Of a DNA stretch of 64,000 nt, positions 37,601-49,600 are shown in pieces; the stretch's first letter is position 1, and each line of letters opens with the position of its first letter. The position numbers and the translations under genes are program-made. Below the pieces are notes generated by a model. It made no database searches, was not told the origin of the DNA, and worked only from the letters and a program-made list of their open reading frames with translations. The stretch spans positions 44,653,079 through 44,717,078 of the forward strand of contig CM049309.1 of the NCBI GenBank assembly GCA_026874595.1. The letters run 5' to 3'. Origin of the DNA: Sipunculus nudus. Taxonomy: Eukaryota > Annelida > Sipuncula > Golfingiida > Sipunculidae.

Positions 37601-40600
37601 TGTGCCCAAACAAACCTGATCCTCCAAAACCACAGGCCCTGGAAATGATCAGTAACATTTTAAAATTCCATCGTCACATGTAGGTGTAAAGTGGGAATTG
37701 TGGTCATCCTGGCCATGACGGGGGAGGCTGTCCAGTCAGACCTCAAACAGATGCAGAAATATCAGCAGAGTAGTTTTACCCATGTCCATCATAACGTACT
37801 TCCGTCATTCCGAAATGAAAGAGTTGTACAGACTTTTTTTTTGCAATGCCCAAAGAAATTAGCCTGAGTTTTGTGTGTGGGCATATAATGACAAGTTACA
37901 GATTGAGTTTGCGTTTCAACCTGGTTGACCCACTTTTGACCATATGACGGCTCCGGAACATAGAAAATTTCATGGAAAATAGAAATTTTCATGACAAATG
38001 CAAATGTATGGACTTATTTTGCAATGCTTGCAGATATTTTCCTAATTTTTGTGTGTGGGTGCATAATGACCACTTACAGATCGACTTACCGTTTTGTCCC
38101 AGTTGACCTACTTCTGACTGTATGATGGCTCTTGAACATAGAAAATCACATGAAAAATAGAAATTTTCATGACAAATGCAAATGTACGGACTTTATTTTG
38201 CAATGCTTGCAGATATTGACCTAATTTTTTGTGTGTGGGTGCATAATGACGACTTACAAATCGATTTCGCGTTTTGTCCCGGTAGACCTACCTTGCACTG
38301 TATGACGGCTCCTGATCTTAGAAAATTTCATGAAAAATTGAAATTTTCATGAAATTTTCATGATAAATCCACATGTATGGACTTTTTCTTTGCAGTGCTT
38401 GCAGATATTGGCCTGTTTTTTGGTGTGTGGCAGCAAAATGACCACTTACAGATCAAGTTCGCATTTTGTCCTGGTTAACCTACTTTTGACAGCTTCTGAA
38501 CATAGAAAATTTTACAAACTTTAACAAATATTTCTAATTTGCTCCAGGTGGGGGCAATAGTGTCGTTCCGACACATCTAGTTTAAATTTTCTGATTCCCC
38601 AGTTGGGCTGCTTTTTGGGGTTGACTGATGGCCCATTCTACAACTTTGCTATATCTCAAAACCATGAAATTCATAACAGGTTACTTTATGAAATTATTTG
38701 ACAGTATTTTAACATCAGTATTTAATCAAATTTCTTCCATATTTGATATTCCTAATTACCAAATTATGGGTGAAATGGAATGTTATTGCCCTAACCATGA
38801 ACTCTTATGTGGCCTTAATTGTATATTCATTCAATTAATAATTATGAGCATTGAGCAGAGTAGTTGCTAGCAACCAATCATGTTACTGTTGGCAATGTAA
38901 ACAATCAATCACCCGACAAGTGCATAATTTGCATTATTTGGGTGACTCTCCCAAACAGAATACGTGAAGTCTGTACCAGTACCTGTGCCCACATGTTTTC
39001 CGGGATATTTTCTTTTACAAAGGATACAATAAAAAAAGTTCTAGGCCAAAGTTAGCTGGAGCTATTCTGCTGACTAATGAGTGAATATTAATGTCTTGCC
39101 TTGCACATTATTTGTATGAGACGAAAAATCCAAAATATTATAAAACACATCACAATGACTGTGACATATTCATTACTGGGGAACAGAGATATAGCTCAGT
39201 TCCAGCTGATGGCATCAGTCAGTGCGACGTCATACGCAAACAACCTTTGTGGTGTCTCTACAGCCTTATAAACAGCTATCGCAACCATAGGCATGGAAAG
39301 CCTTCTGTGTAGTCCCTCAGCATTTTGGAAGATCTTCAGCACAATTAGGTTAAGGGGAGGAGCATTTGGACTGTGGTGGTTAAGTCAGTTATGTAATTTT
39401 AGTCCCCGCTTCTGCGGAACAGGGGACATTGATTTGGGTATGTCTGTCTGTCCGTAAGTCAGGTTTGCGTTTCCATGTGATAACTTTCCTAAATATTATC
39501 TGATTTCATTCAGATTTGGGTCACTGATTCCTCTCATGCATAACTTGTTTCGGATTGGTTAATTTGGAGAGTCTTGTCCGAAAATTTATTATCACTAGCT
39601 CCAAAACAAACAAAAATTTCCCTTATGTTCCCAATACTCAAAAAAAATTATGACATGTTGAGACATCTTCAGGGGACAATGAAACTAAAAAAGAGGCACT
39701 AGGACATGTGGAGACGTCTTCAGGTGAAAATGAAAACTAAAACATATTTAAGCTAAAATAACAAGAGGTGGAAGGGGGGGGGGGGGGACATTCCAATAAT
39801 TTGCTTGTACATCCTGCTACTGCTATTTACATGTCATCCTCAAGTGCACTTTCTTCCTTGATGTTCATTTGTGCAGAAAGAAACATGTTTGATTGAGCTT
39901 TCAATTAAAGGTCCTACTAACTGTCCATTAATTTGCTTTAACAGTCATGCAGGATTGTATGTTTCAGAGCTAGAAATCTGCATCCTAAGGCATGCAAACC
40001 TCTGCCATAGAGGGTCCTATTGTGTTTGCATCACTTTTTCAGCCCATATTCCAAGTTCATTCGTGCATAAAGACTATACATTTGTGAATATTCACATATG
40101 TGTCATGTGAATATATTAATGACATTCCTGACTTCTGAGCATGCGCCGAACCCACACCAATATCTGAACGATTCTTCATTGGCCCATTCCTAGAACGCCC
40201 TGAAAATTAACATGAGATTCTGTTAGTGACTGTGTGGGTTATGTTGTGAAAAAACAAACCTACACAGATGGGAAAACGCATTCCCTCCTAGGGGAATCAA
40301 TAACATGTAACAGGACAATTCATTGTGTCATCATAGGTCTAAATGTTTTTCCCATGACAGAGGTGCTTTATTTAGCACTCTCCAGTTTCATTTGTATTTT
40401 TTACTCCTTGCTCAAACTTATCTACTAGCAGGTGTTTTGTTTCTTTTTTTGTTTTTGTCACCTAACTACTTAACAGAAAAACAACCATTCCTTATCAGAC
40501 ATAGTTTTCTGTCGTGCATGCCTTAAATGTTATGGGGTATTTAATTTGTGAATACTCTGTGGTGCTGCAAGTGTGAAACTTGATATATTAGGCAATAGAA

Positions 40601-43600
40601 ATAACTTACAGGGCCAAACTATTTTATCACCTGGTGGCACTTTCATAGGTTTCTATAGAAAATTTACACAGCCTCTTCAGACAGTATTTACAAAATATTG
40701 CTCTCAGTATTTTAACATGTATTTGTTTTTGTTTGAAAATGGAAAACATAATGTGCTGCTTGTTAACAATGTTCTTCCTACTTTTACAGAGTATGCAGGG
40801 TATGACGATGTCTACGGCCACTCTGTGGAGGATGACTACTGTGTGTCACCCAGTACAGGTAAAGTATGCACAATTTAAATCATTTATATTGCTATTAAGA
40901 AAGTTATAATATTGCTATGAAATGAAATCTTCTCCCTACTCCAGGCATATATATCAGTTTACCTACACTTTGAATGATTTGTTGAGAATACTAAAGATAC
41001 ACCTGCTTTGGCTAGCAATTCTACATGTTTAGGAACACAGTGAATACAACAGTTTTGAAACTTTGAATGTGGCAGCAAACATATTAACAGGTAGTGAGGT
41101 AGTAATGAGGAAATTTAGATGTCTAAATGTATCTTTTGTAAGTGCCTGAAAGTGGCATTAGAGATCAAAAGGGACAGTTTTTCTGATTAACAAAACATAT
41201 ATATAAGATGATGCCCAGCTGTGCTTACTTTAAATACATTTTAGTTGGCATTGCTGAATTTGGATAGGAAGCACAAAGTAGGCCATGTATATGAAGATAA
41301 GCCACCAGTGACCACATTGTTAAGTGTAATAATAAGTGTAAGTGGGATAGCTTTGTATGTCTGATTGTTTTGCCTTTTAGCAGCCCAGTTTATGTACAAC
41401 AGGGGAGAGCAGCATTCCCTGTCAGCGTATGTGGCAGCAGAGAGAATTCCTGAGGAGGAAGGCGAGAGTGAAGAGGAGGCCGACCACCTGAACGACTCGG
41501 GGAGTCTAACCAGGCCCAGGCTCAGCTCAATGGATGAAGGTCAGGGTCACACAAAGTGTCAGATTTTCATGCTGATGTAACACTCATCAGTCACAGAAAT
41601 ATTTAAAGGATATATTGTTCACATGTATTAATGTAAAAAAATGATGTACAATGAAACATCAGAATTATGACCACCAACGGGACCTTGATAAAGTGGTCAC
41701 ATTTTTGAGGTGGTCATCTAAGGGAGGTCTGATATAAAGAGTAAAATAGCATTGGTACCATGAAAAAGTGGTAATTCTTTTAGGTGGTCTCTAAACTGAG
41801 GTGGTAGTTAGGCATGGTTTTACTGTATGTACATTTTATAAACATTTTACAGAGGTACACACTGCAAGGAGGTGTATGCGGTACTATTACTAAATAAGAA
41901 GAAGAGCACTCTTTCATTCAGGCTAGATCAGAATCTCACCGGGCCCTTTGAGATGCATTGCTTTCATTTACAAAATATACACCAACACAAAAGATTGATC
42001 AAATGAATAATCTCATATGTATCTGACTTAAATCCCATGAACATGTCCACACATTGAGTATGAGATCTTTTCACAAACCAAATATGGGTTCGTGTAACTT
42101 TATTTTTCAGGCAATAGTTGAAAACATTTTCACCAATTAAGACATCAGTTACCACAGGTCACTGCAGAGGCAACCAAGTGCAACACAAAGTACACCTGTT
42201 GTCTGATCTATGTGTTCTTTAGAGTTGTATTTGTTTTCAGCTAAACTAAACTCCTGCCTTGAAGAGATGAGGAATGTTTTGGGGGATGCCACCACAGAGC
42301 AGGTCATGGTGGATGCGGTGATGAAATACAACTACAACCTTGAAAAGGCACTGGACTACCTCTTAACTCAACAAAAAGGTACAATAAAAGCAAGAAGTAC
42401 CACATTTTTGGTAAAAAGTGTTTGGTGAAATTTATTATTTATAAACCTGAAATCTCGTACATATGTTGTACAAGTGTTTCTGGTAAAAAAACAGCACCTT
42501 CTTTTGACTTTTAACCAAGTCTCCAACAGATCAGATACCAGGATTGTCAAGTATAGATACCTATTATTTGTTTTGTGCTGTTATAAATACCCTGAGGAGG
42601 TTCCTTTTTCTAAGGCATGCTGATTAATTCTTCAGACATTAGTGAGAAGTTTTCAGATACTGTTTCAGAAGGTGTCCATGCATGAACCTTTGCTTTATCA
42701 TGTTTTATCAGTCTGTCATTAAAGCAAGTTTTATGAAACATATCAACAAATACATTTCATACTTACTGTCTGGAGCTTATAAGATTAATGTGAAGGGGAT
42801 CGCTTAGTCATAGTGTCTTCTGTTTTGTGCAGTATTTTAATAAACTAATAATATAAAGGTATGTGCATATGTTTATCATTTTATCTCCTTTACCATAGGA
42901 AATTTTATTTAATTGTATCTCAGCTGATGGATAGTTAATAATTAATATAGTTAATATTGAAGGCAGTCTATCACTTGGATCCTATCTGCTTATATTGTTA
43001 AGACTTACCATTAGTCTGTGTTATTTTAGATGCTCCAAAACCCCAGCGGAAACCTCGGCAGAATAGGAGAAGTAGATCAGGTATGCTCTTAAAGTTTAAC
43101 TTTCTGCAATTATACTGCAAATCTTGATAATTTCCAGACTTCAGTTTTTGCAAGGAAAAATTATAGGCTATTGTCAAAACATCAGCAAACCTTGGGGGAT
43201 ATTGCAAGGCAGTACACAATGATTCCACAACAAAGGGCATTGTAATTTCATTTGTGTCAGTTTTGTGGAATGAAGATTTCACAGTGTAATTAAAAGTGTA
43301 AAATTCTCTGTAAAATTCCCCATTTCTTCTTAACCAAATCAATGCTTCCAATGATTTATTTATCTTTATTGATTGTCATATAAGAAATCTCATGGCTTGT
43401 GTTCTGTCTATAAGGACACATTTCTGAGCTGCTATGAAATTCTCATAATCTTAGAGATTTACATGATAAAATTTTGCTTACATTAAAACAGCATTTTGAC
43501 TTTTCTTTTTTTCATGTTTTGTTATGGGACAACTTATTCATATGATGCCCTTTCCTTTTCTTTTTTTCATATTCTGTGACCCTTTTGGTTGTGACTTGCC

Positions 43601-46600
43601 ATGTATGTGGATTTGTGACTGTGACTTTGGCTCCGGTAAGGTAAGATGAAGATGATAATGATATGACACCCTCTGGCAGTCCCCAAACAGATCTCTCCAG
43701 CCAATCAGATTTTTTCCCGCCCTTTTTCCCTGAATTACCCACAGATGACTCAAACCCACCAACCGTCATTGTTCCTGGACCAGGGTTGATATCTCCAGCC
43801 CTGTTAACAGGACTTTTGAAAACCAGTGATTTCCCAGCCACCCAGATTAAATTCCCACCTGGATATTCAGATATTAACAAACCTGACCCCGCCAATCCGT
43901 CCATATTCTCAGCAAGCTCAAACCTTTCTCATATTGTTACTGAGTCTAGGTTACCCAGACCTCCTCCAGGGTTTGCTCAGTTACCCACCGACATAGCAAC
44001 AAAAACAGATGTAAATAAAAACCTACAAAGCTTCATCGCTTCGTTTTCAGGAGATTTGTCCTCTGCAAGTCCCAAAGATGTTTCTCCTTCACCTGTTCAT
44101 GACACATCATCAAATCCAGCATTCAGTCAAAATTTAGACCAAATAAAAACTGGCATTACTGTCTCAGGTTTATGTACAGAAACCGGTACTACTAAAAGTA
44201 ATACATGGGAACAATCAGACTGTAGTGTGCAGAAAGAAGATAGTGATGCAATATCAGAAACAACAGATAAACATGTAGGTCCAGGCGGTCACAGGCATAT
44301 AGACTTATCATCACTGGCAGCTAGTATTAAAAATGATTCATTGGCAGCTAATACTGAAAAACATGATGTGTTCAGTCATGGACTTTTACAGAGTGGACCC
44401 AGTTCATTATTACAAACAGGAAGCAGCATGCCAGATGCTAGTGAAGCTTGTGGCAGTCGTGCTCCTCGGCTATCTAAGATAGATTCAGCAACAAGAACAG
44501 GACTTAATTTAGCTGACTTAGCTAAGGAGCAGCAGAGAACAAACAAAATGAACCAGACAGATGTTAAAACAAAGGAAAAGAAATTACCAAGTTTGTCACT
44601 GTCAGAACTTGCTCAGCAGCAGCAGTCTTCAGCTAAAACAGCAGGGCAGGCCTCAAAAGCAATAGATGTCCCTGGTTCCAAGCCAGGGCTGGGGTTGGGA
44701 GCCCTTGCAGCTCAGCAGCAGAGCTCAAAAGCTGCAGCACTGGCTGGTTCTCACCAAGTGGTTTCTCCAGGGACAAAGCCTCCAAGTTTTTCTCTTGCAG
44801 CGCTAGCAGCTCAGCACCAGGCAGCCTCTGATAAAAAACAGGGAACAGTTTCAGGAAGTCCAGTAATAATAGGTTCTCCATCAGTGACCAGTGCCGCAAC
44901 CACAGAAAAGAAAGGAGCTGGGTTTTCACTGGCAGCTCTTGCAGCCCAGCACCGTTCAGCATCCAGCAGCCCACTGAGCTCAGTGTCTGGAAGTCCTGTC
45001 GTGTTTGGTTCCCCTGGAATGTCCAGTTTTTCAACCCTTAAGGGTGGGCCATTAGCTGGATTTGAGCATCATGCAGCACCAAGAAGTACACAGAGTTCAG
45101 TATCAGGCAGCCCACATACCATAGGTTCTCCCATTTCTGTAGCTGGAGAAAGAACTAATCCAGGCCTCTCATTGTCAGCTTTAATTGCTCAGCAGAAAAC
45201 TACTCAAGGCACCCATAGCTCCACTTCTTCAGAAAGTCAGAGCTACTCAGGTTCTCCATCATTAGCTGAACTGGCTATTGGTCATCAGAGGACTGTCTCA
45301 GGGGGGCAGGTCAGTATTAACAAAGATCAAAGGACTGGCCAGCCTACTGTAGTAGGATCTCCAATGTCAGGAAATAGCTCAGGTCTGTCACTAGCAGCTC
45401 TTGCTTTTCAACATTCCAGTGCCCAGGGTCCTAAAGGACCGGCTGGCCTGCAGGGGGCTAGCAGTCCTGTGTCAGCAAGACCAGGGGCTGGCTCTGATGC
45501 TGCAGCTGTTATAACTGCCACAAGAAACAAAAACAAGCAGAAGAGTAAACCAGCCACCCATGCACAAAAAGCACTGAAAACTGAGAAAGGTGCTGCACCC
45601 AAAATCAGTTCTGTAATCCCAGAGCCCACAATGCATGTAAGTGGAGAGCTGAAGGCCAAACCGTCAGCTTTCGCTTCAGCTGTTTGTTGTAATGTATCAA
45701 TCGATACAGCCAGGGATAAAATAAAGAGAATAAAATCCAAATTTTCCTACACACGGCAAAAATCAGCTACTATTTCAGCCCCCATGACCCTCCATCCCAT
45801 TAAGCCCTTTGATTTCTCGTCCCCTTCACCTGATGATATTGTCAGACACAAGCAGAAAGCAGCTTTTGGCAGCAGGAAGTGTAAGTGATTCATATTAATA
45901 GTGAATTGTCACACATTGTTGGCCACACTCCGCTCCTTACCCAATGGGTATATACTGCACTTGTCCCAGACATCCTTTTATGTAACCGCTGCTTTGTATA
46001 ACAAGGTTCTCTGGGTTTTGAACACCAGGTGGCGCACAGAGCAAAGTATTGTATTCAGACCAGTGAGAGTGTGGTATTGCTTAGTGCATCCAGCCCAAAT
46101 TTTAAATATGCGACACTGCTCTCATGGGTTTTATTACAGGACACAAGCTCTTGCAGGTCTGATTGTTAGCCTTAGAATGTTACGAGAATGTGTATTGTTT
46201 AAAATTTTGACTGGATGCAAAATGCAATGCCACGCTGTCGTCACAACTCTGTGTGCACCCTGGTGTTTGAACCCAGAGACCCTTGCCATACAAGAGGTTG
46301 TTACACAAAAGGATGTCTGGGAAGACCACAGTGTATAACTGCTTTGTGAGGAGCATAATGCAACACTCTATTACACATACAGCTGAATGTTAAACAGCTT
46401 CAAGCATACACCAGAACATTAGCCTGACAAGCTTTTAACATGAAAACAATGTTATAAAATGTTAGTGTTTGCACTCAGTAATTCACCCAGGAGATACTGA
46501 ATAGAAAGCTTATCAAGCATTCCTCAAATTATTAAGTAATAAAAGTCTTTTTAGACTTGATTATTTATTTCATTAAGATTCATCATACAGTGTTTTTTTT

Positions 46601-49600
46601 TTTAGAAATTATTAAGTACCAGTATATAAACTCATGAAGGATGTCTCATCAAAAAGGAAACCTCTTAATCCATGAAAATTGGGTTCCCAGGATTTACAGA
46701 ATTCCTAGAATTTGATTGCTTCCTAGAATATCTTGGATTTGCAAGATCTTCCTGGAAATCAGCATTTGGCTGATAATTTTCTTGAGTACTGTCACTGATC
46801 TATTCTTTTTGCTGTTTGAGTTTTTGTTAGATATTCAAATAAAACTGATATGATCCATTTAATCAGAAAACTCAATGTGTAGACTGCTGATCACAGTAAT
46901 AATAAAAATTGCACCTTCCAGTCTCCAGTTTCTGTCTCTATAAATAGAAAATGGGACATGTTCTGTAAAGTCCTGGAAAAATGAGATTTTGTGCTGGAAA
47001 ACACCTGGAATACTAGTTTGGTCAAGGTGTTGGAACACTGACTTAACAGCACATGCATGGTAACCATTTTGTCTCTGCACATTTCTTAAAGATTTTTATG
47101 AAACATTTTTCCAATGCTTTGTGCCATTTATGCATATTAAATGCACATGATTTATTTATAGAAATTACTTGAACAACTAGCACAAGGCCTAACACTTATA
47201 GTTGGTAACTTGTTAGGCTGTTGTAGTACAACTACAGATTGCAAAAATAAATTGCAGTATTTATGTATATTAAGTTTTAAACTGTCTTACTTGTTTCTAT
47301 TGATGTTTCCTCCAGCAAACCAAATTAATGAGAAACCCCCTGAAATCAGCAAAGCTCAACCCCAGAAAAGTGAACCGCAGATGGTTAAAGCTGCAAATGC
47401 AAATTCTGAATTCAAAACGGGTCCGGATGGTATTGCCAAAATGACGTTTGCTTCTGCGAAACCGGCCCAAACGGGATTCACTCCGGTCCCAGAGGAAAAG
47501 AACAGTAAAGTTGTGAAGGTAGATAAGCCAAAGACCACGGAAAGGTCAGAACCAGAGGTAGATGTTGCTGATGGTGCTGTTGCCATGGAAACAGATCTTA
47601 AACCTGCACCTCAGAAGGAACAGGTTGCCACCCCGGTGGCCACAAAATCTTCGTCAAAGTGAGTAATACTACTATTTAAATGTTCCCATATTCAAGGTTT
47701 ATCCTTCAGCAGGACAGCTAATGTCAGGAGGGAATGATCACTGAACTTCTTGAGATATTCATTGATTAAGTTTAAATACTCTGTGTTCCCATGTACTGCT
47801 GCTGTGAGGGGACACATACAGGAAAAATATATACAGTTAAGCATTGTTAAAACCTGCTAACCGAAATTTTGATCATTTATCGGAATAAATGAACAAAACT
47901 GAAAAGTTTGCATAAAAATAAAAGCAAATGTATAGAGATTGGCAGATATAAGTAATGCAAATAAATATTCCAGGACCAATAAGCAATAAATTCAATGAAT
48001 TTTATATCATACATTGATTAAATTGATGGAAAACTTCACAAAAATGTTGTTGTCAAGGTATATTTAGCATGTCAGTGTCTAATAAAACCATGCAGTATTT
48101 AAATTATCATGGTGAATCCTGCAAAATTGGTTATCCAAACGATTGTTTCTACAAACAAAAACCCTGTCTCCCGAGCTTTTGGGATAAACGATGCTCTTTT
48201 GTACATGTAAATAATTCTGTGTTACAGGTCTAAAGTGGACAAAGCTGCTGCTCGGAGAGCTTACGCTGAACGCAAGGCAGAAGGTAGCAAGGATCTTATC
48301 AATCTGGTGGTTGTTGGTAAGTAAGTAAAAATACAGTGGAGTTTTGTTTATCTTAATAACATGACATATTAATGAAATAACATGTGTGCCTATATAAATC
48401 TTATTTTGTTCACAGATTCTTTACATTTCACATCATTAGGCAAGACATAGATGAAAGGAAAGAAATTGTTATACTTTTTGTGATATAAATAACTGGAGAT
48501 AACAATTTATTTACTCCTAACAAATAAAAATAATAGGCTTGTTTGGTAAAAAGTAGGACCAAGAAACAAAAAAACATGCAGATCAGATGAGCAGTAGATA
48601 TCAGTATTTAAGAAAAAAAGTAAGAAAAAAATAAATAAGAAAACAAGAAAATTATTTATCTAGCAGAAATATTATAAAGGAGGGTGTATAGTATATGGAG
48701 ATAAGAGTTATAGGATGCTTTAGCTCTTGAAATTACAAAATTACACTTCTCTCATCCTCCAAAGCTGATTCACTTAAACACCTCTAGTGTCTAATGGATT
48801 TGCTCTGTGATGTGTATTTAAATTCAAAGTTTACTTGGAATTGTATATGGCCCCTGCCCCCTCCTCAGTTCCCACCTTACAGTGAGGTGAATATACTATT
48901 TTCATTTTCAGGTCATGTTGATGCAGGGAAGAGTACTTTGATGGGTCACCTACTGTTCCAGTTAGGTTTTGTTAACAAAAGGATGATGCACAAATATGAA
49001 CAGGAGTCCAAAAAAATTGGAAAAGCATCATTTGCTTATGCCTGGGTCCTGGATGAGACAGAGGAAGAAAGGTAAGGGCACAGTTTTATTAATCTTTATA
49101 GAGTAAATAAGTGAAACATAAGAAGATAAAGAAACTTGGGAGAATATAGCAGTCATTTTAAGGTTAAATTTATTCTTTGAATTTAAGGTAAAACATAAAA
49201 GGTAAATATTTGAATATATCTCAACATTTGATATTAGTACAGTAACCCTTGTAGTTACTTAACTGAGAAAAATGTTAATGCTGTTGTAAATAATTAAATA
49301 TTTGTTAAATATGCCTAAAAAATTGTCTTTGTGTAGTTACTTTAACTGTGAAAAATGTTAATGCTGTTGTAAATAATTAAATATTTGTTAAATATGCTTA
49401 AAAATTGTCTTTGTATAAAATTTACCATTAGTAAAACACTGAGCTTTAAACTCTAACAGTGAATAGAAATTTATTACTGGCAGTGTCGATACAATACAAG
49501 GTGTACTAGTAATCTTCCATATTACTCAATTTGTTAACAAAACCCATCTTGTCATCTTGCAAGCTCTATATTTTATAAAATGGTGTGATTACAGAGCTCG

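Noticed and set aside
44633-45034. 133-codon ORF on the minus strand
   Set aside because: It is the antisense shadow of the repetitive Ser/Ala/Gln-rich SKI7 exon and has no independent signal.
45901-46338. 145-codon ORF after the SKI7 exon
   Set aside because: It lies entirely in the foldback repeat family, which is also found in RhoBTB introns.
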